64,000 nucleotides of DNA from Bacillota bacterium (GTDB lineage: Bacteria > Bacillota > Clostridia > Lachnospirales > Lachnospiraceae): contig JAEWIZ010000032.1 in the NCBI GenBank assembly GCA_023386815.1, positions 62,001 to 126,000 of the forward strand, given 5' to 3'. Shown here in pieces: positions 25,669 to 34,678 of this stretch. A program made the translations under genes and the position numbers. How positions within the stretch are numbered: the first letter of the stretch is position 1; each line of letters starts with the position of its first letter. The notes below the pieces were generated by a model. That model saw nothing but the letters and a program-made list of their open reading frames with translations. It was not told the origin of the DNA and searched no databases.

Positions 25669-26451
25669 CTACATTACAGATAATATCTGCAACGCATGGT
25701 CTTTGACAATAACTTCATAATGTTCCTTGTAATAAGTTGCGCTTGCATAAGTGGAACGCTCCACCTTGCCATATTCTGAAATGATATTGCAGATCTTATT
25801 AAATTCCTCCGGAGTGTGATCAGACATGCTCACTACCAAGTAATAAGTAGAGGTCAGAGGATTTTTATAAAGTGTATTAATTCCGTTGTAGGTTCCAAGC
25901 ATAATATATGCTAACTCCACTACCTCCTGCAAAGAGCGGAAGGAATATATTTTGGTTAACTTGGAAGGAATATGAGCACCTGATTTTGCGGGAGGATCCA
26001 TATCTACTGCTACTGCTTCCACAAGCGTGTCTTCCTCTTTGCTGCTTTCATCCAAATCATCACCGAGTTCATCTTCTAGTTGCTCAAAACTATTAATGAT
26101 TTCGTCCGCATATGCGTCATCGTCCTCATCATGGTCAGACTTGTCTGAAGTGCTATGAACATTAAAAGAAGAAAACTTGGAAAAGCGTGTATCTAATTCA
26201 TCTGGATCTTCAACCTTCGTTATAACCAAAATGAGACATTCAGTTGATACTGGAATAGCTTCTATCATTAAAGGAATATCATCTACTTCAAAACCGAATT
26301 CATAAAATGCCTGCTGTATCATATCTCTAAATAGTGCCTTTGCTTTCTCGGTACCGTAAGCAAGCTCGCTTATTTTTAATTCTCGGTCAATTAAATCGCT
26401 TTTGTTCAGGGTACATCTTATTTGGTTGTCATTAATTTTTTCTATCTTCAT
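25669..26451 (-). CDS. mecA: Adaptor protein MecA
   Basis: 260 residues from the ATG at 26451 after AAAGGGGTG; an upstream in-frame start at 26508 lies beyond the ribosome site. The N-terminal substrate-binding domain starts MKIEKINDNQIRCTLNKSDL, with KALFRDMIQQAFYEFGF. A very acidic linker covers about residues 95-145, and the C-terminal ClpC-binding domain carries FRSLQEVVELAYIM. MecA hands proteins to the ClpCP protease; in Bacillus it targets ComK. No competence genes are nearby. Confidence 0.92.
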   Translation of the reverse strand: MKIEKINDNQIRCTLNKSDLIDRELKISELAYGTEKAKALFRDMIQQAFYEFGFEVDDIPLMIEAIPVSTECLILVITKVEDPDELDTRFSKFSSFNVHSTSDKSDHDEDDDAYADEIINSFEQLEDELGDDLDESSKEEDTLVEAVAVDMDPPAKSGAHIPSKLTKIYSFRSLQEVVELAYIMLGTYNGINTLYKNPLTSTYYLVVSMSDHTPEEFNKICNIISEYGKVERSTYASATYYKEHYEVIVKDHALQILSVM

Positions 26452-26524
26452 AAAGTACACCCCTTTCTGTACTAAAAAGGAACTGATTACACGTATACAC
26501 GGTATCATCCATTGGTGTAAAAAA

Positions 26525-26553
26525 AGTATAATTTAAAATATAAGTAAAGTCAA
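26525..26553 (-). promoter_or_regulatory. Promoter of mecA
   Basis: On the minus strand TTGACT (26553-26548) and TATACT (26530-26525) are 17 bp apart. Confidence 0.75.
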
Positions 26554-26667
26554 TATGCAGACCTATGAAATTTATATGAAAACATGCTTAAATATGGCTA
26601 CCTAACCCAATGGTAATTCATACAAAATTTTAAAAAAAGTTTGTGAAAAAGGCTGACAAAGAAATCC

Positions 26668-26696
26668 TTGTAATACTTCCATAATTTAACTATAAT
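26668..26696 (+). promoter_or_regulatory. Promoter of the kinase operon
   Basis: TTGTAA (26668-26673) and TATAAT (26691-26696) are 17 bp apart. The start near 26703 rules out the GTG at 26701 and supports translation from 26746. Confidence 0.75.
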
Positions 26697-26745
26697 ATAG
26701 GTGAATTGGTTTTTGCTACACAAGCTGCTGATAGGAAAGGAGTGT

Positions 26746-28152
26746 ATGCAGCAGGAAATTTGGTTTCAAAAATATAAAATCTTAGGCTTACTTGGCTACG
26801 GAGGAACAGCTAAGGTTTATCTCGCAGAACATATCATCTTAAATTCTTTTCGAGCTATCAAATTTATCTCAAAAAATCATCCCTTATACGATTTACAACG
26901 AAATGAAGCCCTAGTATTAAAAAATCTTAAACATTCCTGCATCCCTATAATTTATGATATTGAGGAAGATGAAGAAGGTTCCTACATTATTGAAGAATAT
27001 CTTGAAGGGGAAACACTGACGGAATATGTTGACGTCAGAAGAGTCCTTCAGGAAGATATTATTCTGGAATTCGGATTACAACTGTGTGATTTAATCCATT
27101 ATCTGCATTCCTTGGAACAACCAATTCTATATGTGGATCTTAAGCCTGACAATATAATTATATCCAGTAAGAAGCTTAAGCTGATTGATTTCGGCAGTGC
27201 CATCTTTACAAATACTGCCTCGGGGCAGTCTAAGTATTTGGCAACGGTTGGCTATGCAGCACCGGAGCTTTACCTATCTGGTAAAATTGATGAGCGCTGT
27301 GATGTCTTTGGAATTGGTATGCTACTATATTGTATGGCTACCGGATGTTATATCAGCAGTGATAGCCCTACTATTTATAATATTGACTTAGTTAGTAATT
27401 GTTCCGGGCGGTTAAAGTATATTATTAACCGTTGTCTTAACTCTAAACCAGCTGGACGCTACTGTAGTGTAGCCAAGTTAATGCAACAATTATCAGCATT
27501 AGTAAAGAAAAGCCAATTCATCGAAGAAAAAGGACGGACATTAAAAATCGCTGTTGCTGGAGCTCAATCAAGAATCGGGGTTACTCATTTTTCCTTTCGT
27601 CTTTGTAACTATTATATCGGTAGAAATCACTCATGTCTTTATCAGGAGATGAACCGAAGCGGTTGTGTTACAGCCTTAAAACATCGTTATGATAATGTGA
27701 GACTGGATTCCGGAGTGATTATAATCAATAAGATTCCCATGCATGCCTATCGAAAAGAGGTTATAGCTGATTTGCCAAGTTATCCAATGATAGTGCAGGA
27801 TTTTGGTGATCTTAGAGAGGATAATCTGGAGGAATTTTTGGAGGCAGATCAAAGGTTCTTAGTGCTTGGAGCGAAAGATTGGGAGCTGGATTTATCAGAG
27901 GATGCATTAAAACTGGTAACAGGGCACAAGGAGATTTTTTACTTATTTAATTTCCTGAATGGGAAACAATTTCAGCAAGTGGTAAGTAGCATGGGCTTTC
28001 AAAACTGTTACCGAATCCCTTATGAGCCTAACCCTTTCGCACCAATGAAAACAGAACAGGAAGTGGAGTTCTTCCACGAACTGCAATTATCAGATCAAAA
28101 AATATCCTGGTATAAGAAGGCATTCAATTTAATAAAGAAAGGGATGGAATGA
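26746..28152 (+). CDS. Ser/Thr protein kinase fused to a degenerate MinD/CpaE-like domain
   Basis: 468 residues from the ATG at 26746 after AAAGGAG. The kinase domain (about 1-260) has the glycine loop LGYGGTAKVYLAEH, the ATP lysine in AIKFI, a catalytic loop YVDLKPDNII (His-Arg of HRD replaced by Tyr-Val, Asp and Asn kept), IDFGSA and GYAAPE, so it should be active. From about 275 a second domain begins LKIAVAGAQSRIGVTHFSF, a P-loop NTPase fold in which the Walker A lysine is Val, with VQDFGDL further on. The next gene encodes a paralogue of this second domain. There are no PASTA repeats or membrane helix, so this is not the usual PrkC-type wall-sensing kinase. Confidence 0.88.
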   Translation: MQQEIWFQKYKILGLLGYGGTAKVYLAEHIILNSFRAIKFISKNHPLYDLQRNEALVLKNLKHSCIPIIYDIEEDEEGSYIIEEYLEGETLTEYVDVRRVLQEDIILEFGLQLCDLIHYLHSLEQPILYVDLKPDNIIISSKKLKLIDFGSAIFTNTASGQSKYLATVGYAAPELYLSGKIDERCDVFGIGMLLYCMATGCYISSDSPTIYNIDLVSNCSGRLKYIINRCLNSKPAGRYCSVAKLMQQLSALVKKSQFIEEKGRTLKIAVAGAQSRIGVTHFSFRLCNYYIGRNHSCLYQEMNRSGCVTALKHRYDNVRLDSGVIIINKIPMHAYRKEVIADLPSYPMIVQDFGDLREDNLEEFLEADQRFLVLGAKDWELDLSEDALKLVTGHKEIFYLFNFLNGKQFQQVVSSMGFQNCYRIPYEPNPFAPMKTEQEVEFFHELQLSDQKISWYKKAFNLIKKGME

Positions 28153-28153
28153 A

Positions 28154-28780
28154 TTGCTACGTAAACCGATGCTGCTTCAAAAGCTACAAATAACAAATAA
28201 CGCGACGGGAAGAATTGTGATCGGTCTTATTGGATCTCATCATGGTGTTGGAGTCACTCATACTGGTTTGATGCTATCCTTTTATCTTAGTGAGGAGGTG
28301 GGACTAAATACGGCATTTTTGGAATGCAATAAGCATTGCGATATGCAATTAATTGAAGAAGCTTATGAATGGCAGAAGGGGGAGAGTGGAACCTTTTCAT
28401 TTCGCAATCTCACCTGTCATAAAGGAGTAACTCCATCCCAGATCCCTCGGATCTTCGGAGAAGATTACAAGGGACTGGTAATGGATTTTGGTACTGACTT
28501 TGGAGCAAATCGAGAAGAATATTTGAGATGTAGTATTAAGGTAGTTGTTGGTGGAGCTTCAGAATGGAATATACGAAAGCTAGCGCAGTTTGCAAAAGAG
28601 GCAGAGCAGATTAAGGGAAGTGAATCCTGGTTTTATCTCATCCCTCAAGGCAATGAAAAAACCATTATGAAGATACGTGCTATCCTTGGAAAAAAGGTAT
28701 GGTCAGTACCAACAGTTGGTGATCCGGTGCTTCCCTCAAATAGCTCAAATCGATTCTTTCGAAACATATTTAATCTTTAA
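28154..28780 (+). CDS. Degenerate MinD/CpaE-like P-loop protein
   Basis: 208 residues; the TTG start comes 1 bp after the kinase stop, with AAAGGGATGG upstream (an ATG six codons in is an alternative). It begins VIGLIGSHHGVGVTHTGLML, a P-loop with Val for the Walker A lysine, then FLECNK and LVMDFGTDFG. It aligns with the C-terminal domain of the kinase upstream: GVTH, the E.N region, DFG and a G(A/G)..(D/E)W segment match. I take it as a partner or substrate of that kinase. ATP hydrolysis is doubtful without the lysine. No pilus or Tad gene is nearby. Confidence 0.8.
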   Translation: MLRKPMLLQKLQITNNATGRIVIGLIGSHHGVGVTHTGLMLSFYLSEEVGLNTAFLECNKHCDMQLIEEAYEWQKGESGTFSFRNLTCHKGVTPSQIPRIFGEDYKGLVMDFGTDFGANREEYLRCSIKVVVGGASEWNIRKLAQFAKEAEQIKGSESWFYLIPQGNEKTIMKIRAILGKKVWSVPTVGDPVLPSNSSNRFFRNIFNL

Positions 28781-29321
28781 AAGTAAACGTCTGACGTGAT
28801 CTGGTTCTGGGGTAAGTATAACATATCACAATGGCCTTCTTATCCGAGGTTTAATTAAAATGGGAGCATCAATTCATCTCAGACTGGGTACTTTAAGAGA
28901 ATTCATAAATAGGTTTTCATAAGAGTGATTTGAAATATCAGAACAGCTACCAAGTATACCTAAGTTAACAAAATCAAAGATTTAGCAAGTTTAAATATGG
29001 CATATTAATTATTTCAGCTTTAACCAAATAGAACGAAGATGAACATTTTTACACTATTTCTATGGACAGGACTTAAAAAGCCCCTCTATACTTTTTGGCC
29101 TGTTGGAAAACAAGGGTAGTATTACAATGAAATAATTGATATGCCATAAAACAATCCGATTTACAGGTTCCTCCAATACTGGCTCTTCCTGTTAGTATTT
29201 ATAATTTAACGTCGTTTGTTTGTAAAAATAAGTTTAAAAAGTCGAATTTCATAATGACTGTATGTTAAATTAATGCTATAATGGGGTAGAGTAATGATAC
29301 CTGACAAAATGGAGGATAATT
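28781..29321. other. 541-bp gap with only a promoter element at its end
   Basis: No frame with a credible ribosome site was found on either strand. An extended -10, TGCTATAAT (29274-29282), stands 40 bp before the next gene and is its likely promoter, with a poor -35. No terminator-quality hairpin is obvious after the P-loop gene. The space may hold decayed sequence. Confidence 0.5.
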
Positions 29322-31028
29322 ATGGATAAAAGAATGAGATTGGCTGTGATAGGCATTGGGTCTGCACTTATATTGATAGCCATCATTATCATATCAGCAA
29401 TAGTTAAAATGTTGACACCCAGCGATAAGGTAATGCCGCTATCTGAGTATTACCAGGTTGAGGATAAAGAGGTTGTAATAGTCCTTCAGAATCAGATCTA
29501 TGAGAAAAAAGGATTGTTAATTGACGGCAGAGTATATATCGATTATGAAACGGTCGTACAGGAGTTTAATCATCGCTTTTATTGGGATTATCATGAGAAT
29601 GTGCTGACATATACTACGCCGGAAGAGATTATTAGAGCTGATGCGTCCGACAACACTTATACGGTAACCAAGAGTATGATTGAAACAGAGCGTGAATATG
29701 ATTATCCAATTGCAGAAGTTTTTGTGGACAAAGTATATTTGTCCCTGGATTTTGTTGGGCAATATTCCGACCTTACATTTCAGTATTACAAAGATCCTAA
29801 CCGTGTTGTAATTAATTATCTCTGGGGAGATTATCTATATACGGAGGTATCTAAGGCAACACAGCTTCGCTATGAACCAAATATTAAGAGTCCAATTTTG
29901 TTGGAGCTTCCGGTGGGCACCAATCTAGTATACGTGGATACTGAGGAAGCACCACAGAAGGGCTTTGTTAAGGTGATGACAGAGGATGGTGTAAAAGGGT
30001 ATATAAAGAAGAAATCAACAAAAGAATCCTATTATCAAACCTTGGAAAGTACCTATCAGGAACCGGAATATACAGCACAATCCAGAGCGAAAAAAATAAA
30101 TTTAGTGTTCCATCAAGTATTCAATCAAGATGCAAATGCAGGTTTGGAAGATTTGATTGACAAGACAAAGGGCGTGAATGTAGTATCGCCTACTTGGTTT
30201 AGTATTGACGATGTGTCCGGAACGATATCCTCTCTTGCTTCGGAGAGGTATGTGACTCGTGCAAATGCTCGGGGATTGGAAGTATGGGCACTGGTAAATG
30301 ATTTTAATAAAGAAGTCAGTATGAAGGAGCTTCTCAGCTATTCCTCCCGCAGGGATACCCTTTCCAATGCTTTGATTGAGAAGGCCTTAGAATATAAATT
30401 AAATGGTATTAACATAGATTTTGAGAATATCTCTTCCGATGCTGGAGTTGATTATATACAGTTCTTACGAGAATTATCCGTTAAGTGTAGAAATAACGGT
30501 ATTGTATTATCTGTTGATAACTATGTTCCTTCCGCCTATACAGAGTATTATGATAGAGAGGAACAAGGGAAGGTAGTAGACTATATTATTACCATGGCAT
30601 ACGATGAACATCATGGTAATTCAGAAACGGCAGGGCCGGTTGCATCCCTGGGATTTGTATCGGATGCAGTGAATAATATTTTAAAAGTTGTTCCTAAGGA
30701 AAAGGTTATTATTGCAATTCCCTTTTACACTAGATTATGGAAAGAAGGGGCAGACGGCAGCTTGTCCTCCGAAACCTATGCTATGTCACCGGCAGCTAAA
30801 TTAATTGAGAACAATGGAATAGAGGCAAAATGGGATAATTCAAGTGGCAGCTATTATGTTGAATATAGCATAGATGGTGATATGTATAAGATGTGGCAGG
30901 AAGAAGATAAGTCCATTGAAGAAAAGATGAAGGTTATCTATGATGCAGATGTTGCTGGTGTAGCTGCATGGAAATTAGGTCTCGAAAATAGCAGTGTATG
31001 GAACGTGATTATTCGATATCTTAATTAA
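29322..31028 (+). CDS. Cell-wall GH18-family protein with SH3 domain
   Basis: 568 residues. A membrane anchor or signal (residues 6-28) is followed by a copper-amine-oxidase-N-like domain (about 50-165), an SH3-type wall-binding domain (about 175-235; LRYEPNIKSPILLELPVGTN) and a GH18 barrel (255-565). The GH18 motif reads LNGINIDFEN, with the catalytic Glu, as in the YaaH/SleL spore-cortex enzymes. It probably cuts or binds peptidoglycan outside the membrane. Ribosome site GGAGGAT. The cwlD gene follows at 106 bp, consistent with a spore or wall theme. Confidence 0.88.
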   Translation: MDKRMRLAVIGIGSALILIAIIIISAIVKMLTPSDKVMPLSEYYQVEDKEVVIVLQNQIYEKKGLLIDGRVYIDYETVVQEFNHRFYWDYHENVLTYTTPEEIIRADASDNTYTVTKSMIETEREYDYPIAEVFVDKVYLSLDFVGQYSDLTFQYYKDPNRVVINYLWGDYLYTEVSKATQLRYEPNIKSPILLELPVGTNLVYVDTEEAPQKGFVKVMTEDGVKGYIKKKSTKESYYQTLESTYQEPEYTAQSRAKKINLVFHQVFNQDANAGLEDLIDKTKGVNVVSPTWFSIDDVSGTISSLASERYVTRANARGLEVWALVNDFNKEVSMKELLSYSSRRDTLSNALIEKALEYKLNGINIDFENISSDAGVDYIQFLRELSVKCRNNGIVLSVDNYVPSAYTEYYDREEQGKVVDYIITMAYDEHHGNSETAGPVASLGFVSDAVNNILKVVPKEKVIIAIPFYTRLWKEGADGSLSSETYAMSPAAKLIENNGIEAKWDNSSGSYYVEYSIDGDMYKMWQEEDKSIEEKMKVIYDADVAGVAAWKLGLENSSVWNVIIRYLN

Positions 31029-31094
31029 TAATGTGTCGGATATCCATCACAAAGCAGGAAGTAACGAGTAGAAGAATAGGACAACTTATTCCTT

Positions 31095-31102
31095 CATAGA
31101 AT
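31095..31102 (+). promoter_or_regulatory. Possible sigma-E -10 upstream of cwlD
   Basis: CATAGAAT (31095-31102) resembles the sigma-E -10 CATACAAT and lies 31 bp before the start codon. The -35 region (AGAATAGG) is a poor match, so this rests mainly on the gene's known sporulation role. Confidence 0.3.
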
Positions 31103-31133
31103 ATAAGGAATTTGGACGTTAGGTGCATGAACC

Positions 31134-31859
31134 ATGAAAAAATATTTCAGCATCATTTTCCTGTTTCTTATTATTTGTGCTAGTATCATAACCTCGGAAC
31201 GATCTATTAGAACAATGAGACACTTTTTGTTTTGGGAAGAGGAACCTGAAGATAAAAATATTACAATTGTAATTGACCCCGGACACGGTGGGAGGGATCC
31301 CGGAAAAGTCGGGGTCAATAATTGCTTAGAAAAGGATATAAACTTAAGTATTTCCTTCTTATTAAAGGAAAGGTTAGAGCAAGAAGGAATTACGGTGATT
31401 ATGACGAGGCAGGAAGATGTGGGGCTTTATTCAGAAAGTGATTCCAATAAGAAGAGGGCGGATCTGAATAATCGAGTTTCCATCATTAATTCCAGCGGTG
31501 CTCAGTTGGCCATTAGTATTCATCAGAACAGCTTTACTGAAGCGTATGTAAAAGGAGCTCAGGTATTTTACTATACAAAATCAGAGCAAGGCAGAAAACT
31601 GGCGGAGATGATGCAGGAACAGATTAAGAAAACCATTGGAGACGGTAATCACCGGAAAGCAAAAGCCAATGATAATTATTTTATGGTGACGAAAACGAAC
31701 TGTCCTTTAGTTATTGTAGAATGTGGATACTTATCAAATCCGGAGGAAGCAGAGCTTCTTTTAAAGGAAGATTATCAGGCTAAGATGGCTAGTGGTATCT
31801 GTCAATCTCTATTGAATTACATAGAGACCAATCATCTTGGTGAGGCTGCCAAGCAATGA
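31134..31859 (+). CDS. cwlD: N-acetylmuramoyl-L-alanine amidase CwlD
   Basis: 241 residues. The membrane segment (4-22) is followed by an amidase-3 domain. Zinc ligands and catalytic residues are visible: His in VIDPGHGGRDPG, Glu in CLEKDINLS, His in ISIHQNSF, and the final Glu in VIVECGYLSNPEEA. CwlD removes side peptides from cortex peptidoglycan so that muramic-lactam forms, needed for germination. In Bacillus it is made under sigma-E and sigma-G control. Confidence 0.9.
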   Translation: MKKYFSIIFLFLIICASIITSERSIRTMRHFLFWEEEPEDKNITIVIDPGHGGRDPGKVGVNNCLEKDINLSISFLLKERLEQEGITVIMTRQEDVGLYSESDSNKKRADLNNRVSIINSSGAQLAISIHQNSFTEAYVKGAQVFYYTKSEQGRKLAEMMQEQIKKTIGDGNHRKAKANDNYFMVTKTNCPLVIVECGYLSNPEEAELLLKEDYQAKMASGICQSLLNYIETNHLGEAAKQ

Positions 31860-31999
31860 GCTGGTATTCGTTTAAGACCATATGGTGGTAAAAAAGCTAG
31901 ATTTGCTTTTATAGAGTGATGGTGCTATAATAATAGTCGCGCATAAATGGAAAAGGCGCAAAGTGTAGTGTTTTCCACTTTGTTGCAAGGAGTACAATC

Positions 32000-33055
32000 A
32001 TGGATACAAAAATAATAAAAATAGAGATAGAAAGCCTGACAGAAGGTAGCTTCGAAGAGGCAGCCAAGATATTAAGAAATGGTGGATTAGTGGCAATCCC
32101 AACAGAAACGGTGTATGGCCTGGGCGCTAATGCCCTGGATGAAACTGCAGCCGCCAAAATATATCAGGCAAAAGGCAGACCTTCCGACAATCCTTTAATT
32201 GTTCATATAGCAAAGGTCACGGATATGGAAATGCTAGCAAAAGAGATACCAGAAAAGGCTTATCAGTTGGCAGAAGTTTTTTGGCCAGGACCACTGACAA
32301 TTATTCTAAAGAAAAAAGACTGTGTGCCTTATCAAACCACAGGAGGATTGGATACAGTAGCGATCCGGTTACCGGCGAATCAGATAGCCAGGACTCTGAT
32401 TGAAAAATCTGGTGTGTTTGTGGCCGCTCCAAGTGCTAATATAAGCGGAAAGCCAAGTCCTACAACCGCGCAGCATGTCATTGACGATTTAAGTGGTAAA
32501 GTTGACATGATTGTCGATGGAGGTCACGCAACTCTTGGATTGGAATCAACTATTGTGGATCTTTCAGGTAATGCGCCTATGATTTTAAGACCCGGTTGTA
32601 TTACAAAAGCAATGTTAGAGAATGTGATAGGTGAAATTGAGTATGATCCGGTGGTATTGCAAAAGGCACCAAACTTAGAACTGGTTCCGAAGGCACCAGG
32701 TATGAAGTATCGTCATTATGCACCAGAGGGAAAGTTGACAATTTATGAAGGTAATATAGATAAAGTTATTGATGCAATAAATCAGAAAGCAAAAGAGAGG
32801 CTGGAAAACAATAACCGTGTTGGAATTATCGCAACGGATGAAACGAAGGCGTTCTATCACTATGGAACTGTGAAAACAATTGGATCAAGGAAGGATGAAG
32901 CATCCATAGCAGCTGGATTATATGCAGTCCTTCGAGAGTTTGATGAGTTGCATGCTGAATATATTTATACGGAAAGCTTTGCTGATAACAGTTTAGGACA
33001 GGCAATTATGAACCGTTTACTGAAAGCTGCTGGCTATTGCATTGAGAAGTTATGA
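32000..33055 (+). CDS. ywlC: L-threonylcarbamoyladenylate synthase (Sua5/YwlC)
   Basis: 351 residues, the long Sua5 form. The catalytic domain (IPTETVYGLGANA, KGRPSDNPLIVHI, APSANISGKPSPT) makes threonylcarbamoyl-AMP for the t6A modification of tRNA position 37. The C-terminal Sua5 domain (about 215-350, after APGMKYRHYAPEG) is present. Ribosome site AAGGAG. It leads a three-gene run with ywlE and rpiB, the same order as in Bacillus. Confidence 0.95.
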   Translation: MDTKIIKIEIESLTEGSFEEAAKILRNGGLVAIPTETVYGLGANALDETAAAKIYQAKGRPSDNPLIVHIAKVTDMEMLAKEIPEKAYQLAEVFWPGPLTIILKKKDCVPYQTTGGLDTVAIRLPANQIARTLIEKSGVFVAAPSANISGKPSPTTAQHVIDDLSGKVDMIVDGGHATLGLESTIVDLSGNAPMILRPGCITKAMLENVIGEIEYDPVVLQKAPNLELVPKAPGMKYRHYAPEGKLTIYEGNIDKVIDAINQKAKERLENNNRVGIIATDETKAFYHYGTVKTIGSRKDEASIAAGLYAVLREFDELHAEYIYTESFADNSLGQAIMNRLLKAAGYCIEKL

Positions 33056-33098
33056 TGCTGGTATATATGGTGGGAGTATTCTAGTATTGGAGGTAACT

Positions 33099-33551
33099 AT
33101 GGAAAAATATCAGAAGCTTATATTCGTTTGTACCGGAAACACCTGCAGAAGCCCTATGGCGGAGGCAATTTATAAAAACCTGGAAAAGGTTAGTGATATG
33201 AAAGTATGCTCCAGAGGACTGGTGGTGCTTTTTGCAGAGCCACTAAATCCAAAAGCGGAAATTGTATTAAAAAAACACGATTTAGAATTAAATAATCATA
33301 TGGCAAAAGGATTAAAAGCAACCGATCTTGAAGAAAATACAATTGTACTTACAATGACAGCTAGTCAAAAAAAGAAAGTGCAGGAGCTCTATCCGGAAGT
33401 CAAAGATGTATATACGATTAAAGAATTCGCAGGAGAAATCGGCGATGTGGTTGATCCTTATGGCGGTACGCTGATGGATTATGAGGAATGCTATATTGAA
33501 TTGGGACGTCTGGTGAAAAAGACGGTTTACAAATTAAATGAGAACATGTGA
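33099..33551 (+). CDS. ywlE: Protein arginine phosphatase YwlE
   Basis: 150 residues from the ATG at 33099 after TTGGAGG. The phosphatase loop reads FVCTGNTCRSPMAEA; the Thr after the second Gly/Asn step of CTGNTCRS is the residue that in Bacillus YwlE favours phospho-arginine over phospho-tyrosine. The acid Asp is in VVDPYGG. It reverses McsB-type arginine phosphorylation that marks proteins for ClpCP. McsB is not in the window. A plain low-molecular-weight tyrosine phosphatase is the alternative. Confidence 0.88.
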   Translation: MEKYQKLIFVCTGNTCRSPMAEAIYKNLEKVSDMKVCSRGLVVLFAEPLNPKAEIVLKKHDLELNNHMAKGLKATDLEENTIVLTMTASQKKKVQELYPEVKDVYTIKEFAGEIGDVVDPYGGTLMDYEECYIELGRLVKKTVYKLNENM

Positions 33552-33625
33552 TGATCAGAAGCACTAGGTAAGCTGCAAAAGAAATTTAAAACTTTTGCAG
33601 CAGACAAAAATGGAGGTTAAAAGAT

Positions 33626-34057
33626 ATGATAGCACTTGGTAATGACCATACTGGATATGCACTGAAAAAGGCGATCATGGAATATTTAGATTCCAAAGGC
33701 ATAGAGTATAAGGATTTTGGCTGTGGAGATGTTACAGCAAGCAATTATCCCGATTATGCGAAGGCCGTAGGCAGGGCAATACAGAATAAGGAATGTGATA
33801 AAGGAATTTTAATCTGTGGTACCGGAATTGGTATTTCAATTGCAGCAAATAAAATGAAGGGTATTCGTGCCGCACTTTGCCATGACTGCTTTAGCGCGGA
33901 GGCAACGAGACTCCATAACGATGCCAATGTACTAGCGATGGGAGCCAGAGTGGTTGGTGTTGGTCATGCCTTAAAGATTGTGGAAGCCTTCCTGGATACG
34001 GAATTTTCAAACGAAGAAAGGCATATAAAAAGAATTCAAATGCTTGAGGATAATTAA
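33626..34057 (+). CDS. rpiB: Ribose-5-phosphate isomerase B
   Basis: 143 residues, full length. MIALGNDHTGYALKKAIMEY at the start and LICGTGIGISIAANKMKGIR carry the active-site Asp/His and Cys pattern. It interconverts ribose-5-phosphate and ribulose-5-phosphate in the pentose phosphate pathway. Ribosome site TGGAGG. The last four bases overlap the end of the convergent DUF402 gene. Confidence 0.95.
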   Translation: MIALGNDHTGYALKKAIMEYLDSKGIEYKDFGCGDVTASNYPDYAKAVGRAIQNKECDKGILICGTGIGISIAANKMKGIRAALCHDCFSAEATRLHNDANVLAMGARVVGVGHALKIVEAFLDTEFSNEERHIKRIQMLEDN

Positions 34058-34536
34058 AGTTTTTCAGCTTGATTCACAGGCTCCTGTAGCTGGTTGAACT
34101 GATTGTTTGAGATTATGTTTAATAAATAATGCAGGGTTCGCAGGGCATATGTAGCCTCTTGTTGCTTAATTAATTGTTGATCTAGTGCATCTGCAAGCTC
34201 ATCTAAATCCATAATACGCATACTACCGTCGTTATCTAGAATGACATCAATTAAGAGGTCTTCGATAATGACGGTATTATTTTCATCTCCAGCTTTAGCT
34301 TGTATAATATCACAATACCAGTATACGAGCTGGTCTTGTTTGTCAAAAATCTTGCTTACCTTGATGCCCTTGTCTAAGTAATAGGCAGAGATTCCTCTGG
34401 CAATGTCATTTCTCGGATGAAGGGTCACCCATTTTGTTATGATTAGATCTTTTTCCAGTACTAATATTACATCGTCTTTTAACGGAATTAATTCATTTGG
34501 GATAAAGCGTCGTCGATAGAGAGTTGGTGTATTCAT
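34054..34536 (-). CDS. DUF402 family protein
   Basis: 160 residues from the ATG at 34536 after AAAGGAG; the frame extends upstream without a ribosome site. The body is one DUF402 domain (YRRRFIPNELIPLKDDVIL, YWYCDIIQAKAG, VIIEDLLIDVILDNDG), related to the FAU-1/Ntdp nucleotide-phosphatase fold. A role as a nucleoside tri- and diphosphatase is possible from relatives. Convergent with rpiB. Confidence 0.85.
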   Translation of the reverse strand: MNTPTLYRRRFIPNELIPLKDDVILVLEKDLIITKWVTLHPRNDIARGISAYYLDKGIKVSKIFDKQDQLVYWYCDIIQAKAGDENNTVIIEDLLIDVILDNDGSMRIMDLDELADALDQQLIKQQEATYALRTLHYLLNIISNNQFNQLQEPVNQAEKL

Positions 34537-34678
34537 AGGATGTACTCCTTTAAATTTATTGTTCTTAATTATATCATATAGAATGCTATTGTGCAATTTG
34601 TATTAAAATGAATAAAATATCAATCTTTGGCAAAAATATTAGGTGAATTTACAGACATTTGCTTTGGAGGTTGATCTA

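Noticed and set aside
28860..28922. 20-codon frame in the gap after the P-loop protein
   Set aside because: No ribosome site and no similarity recognised.
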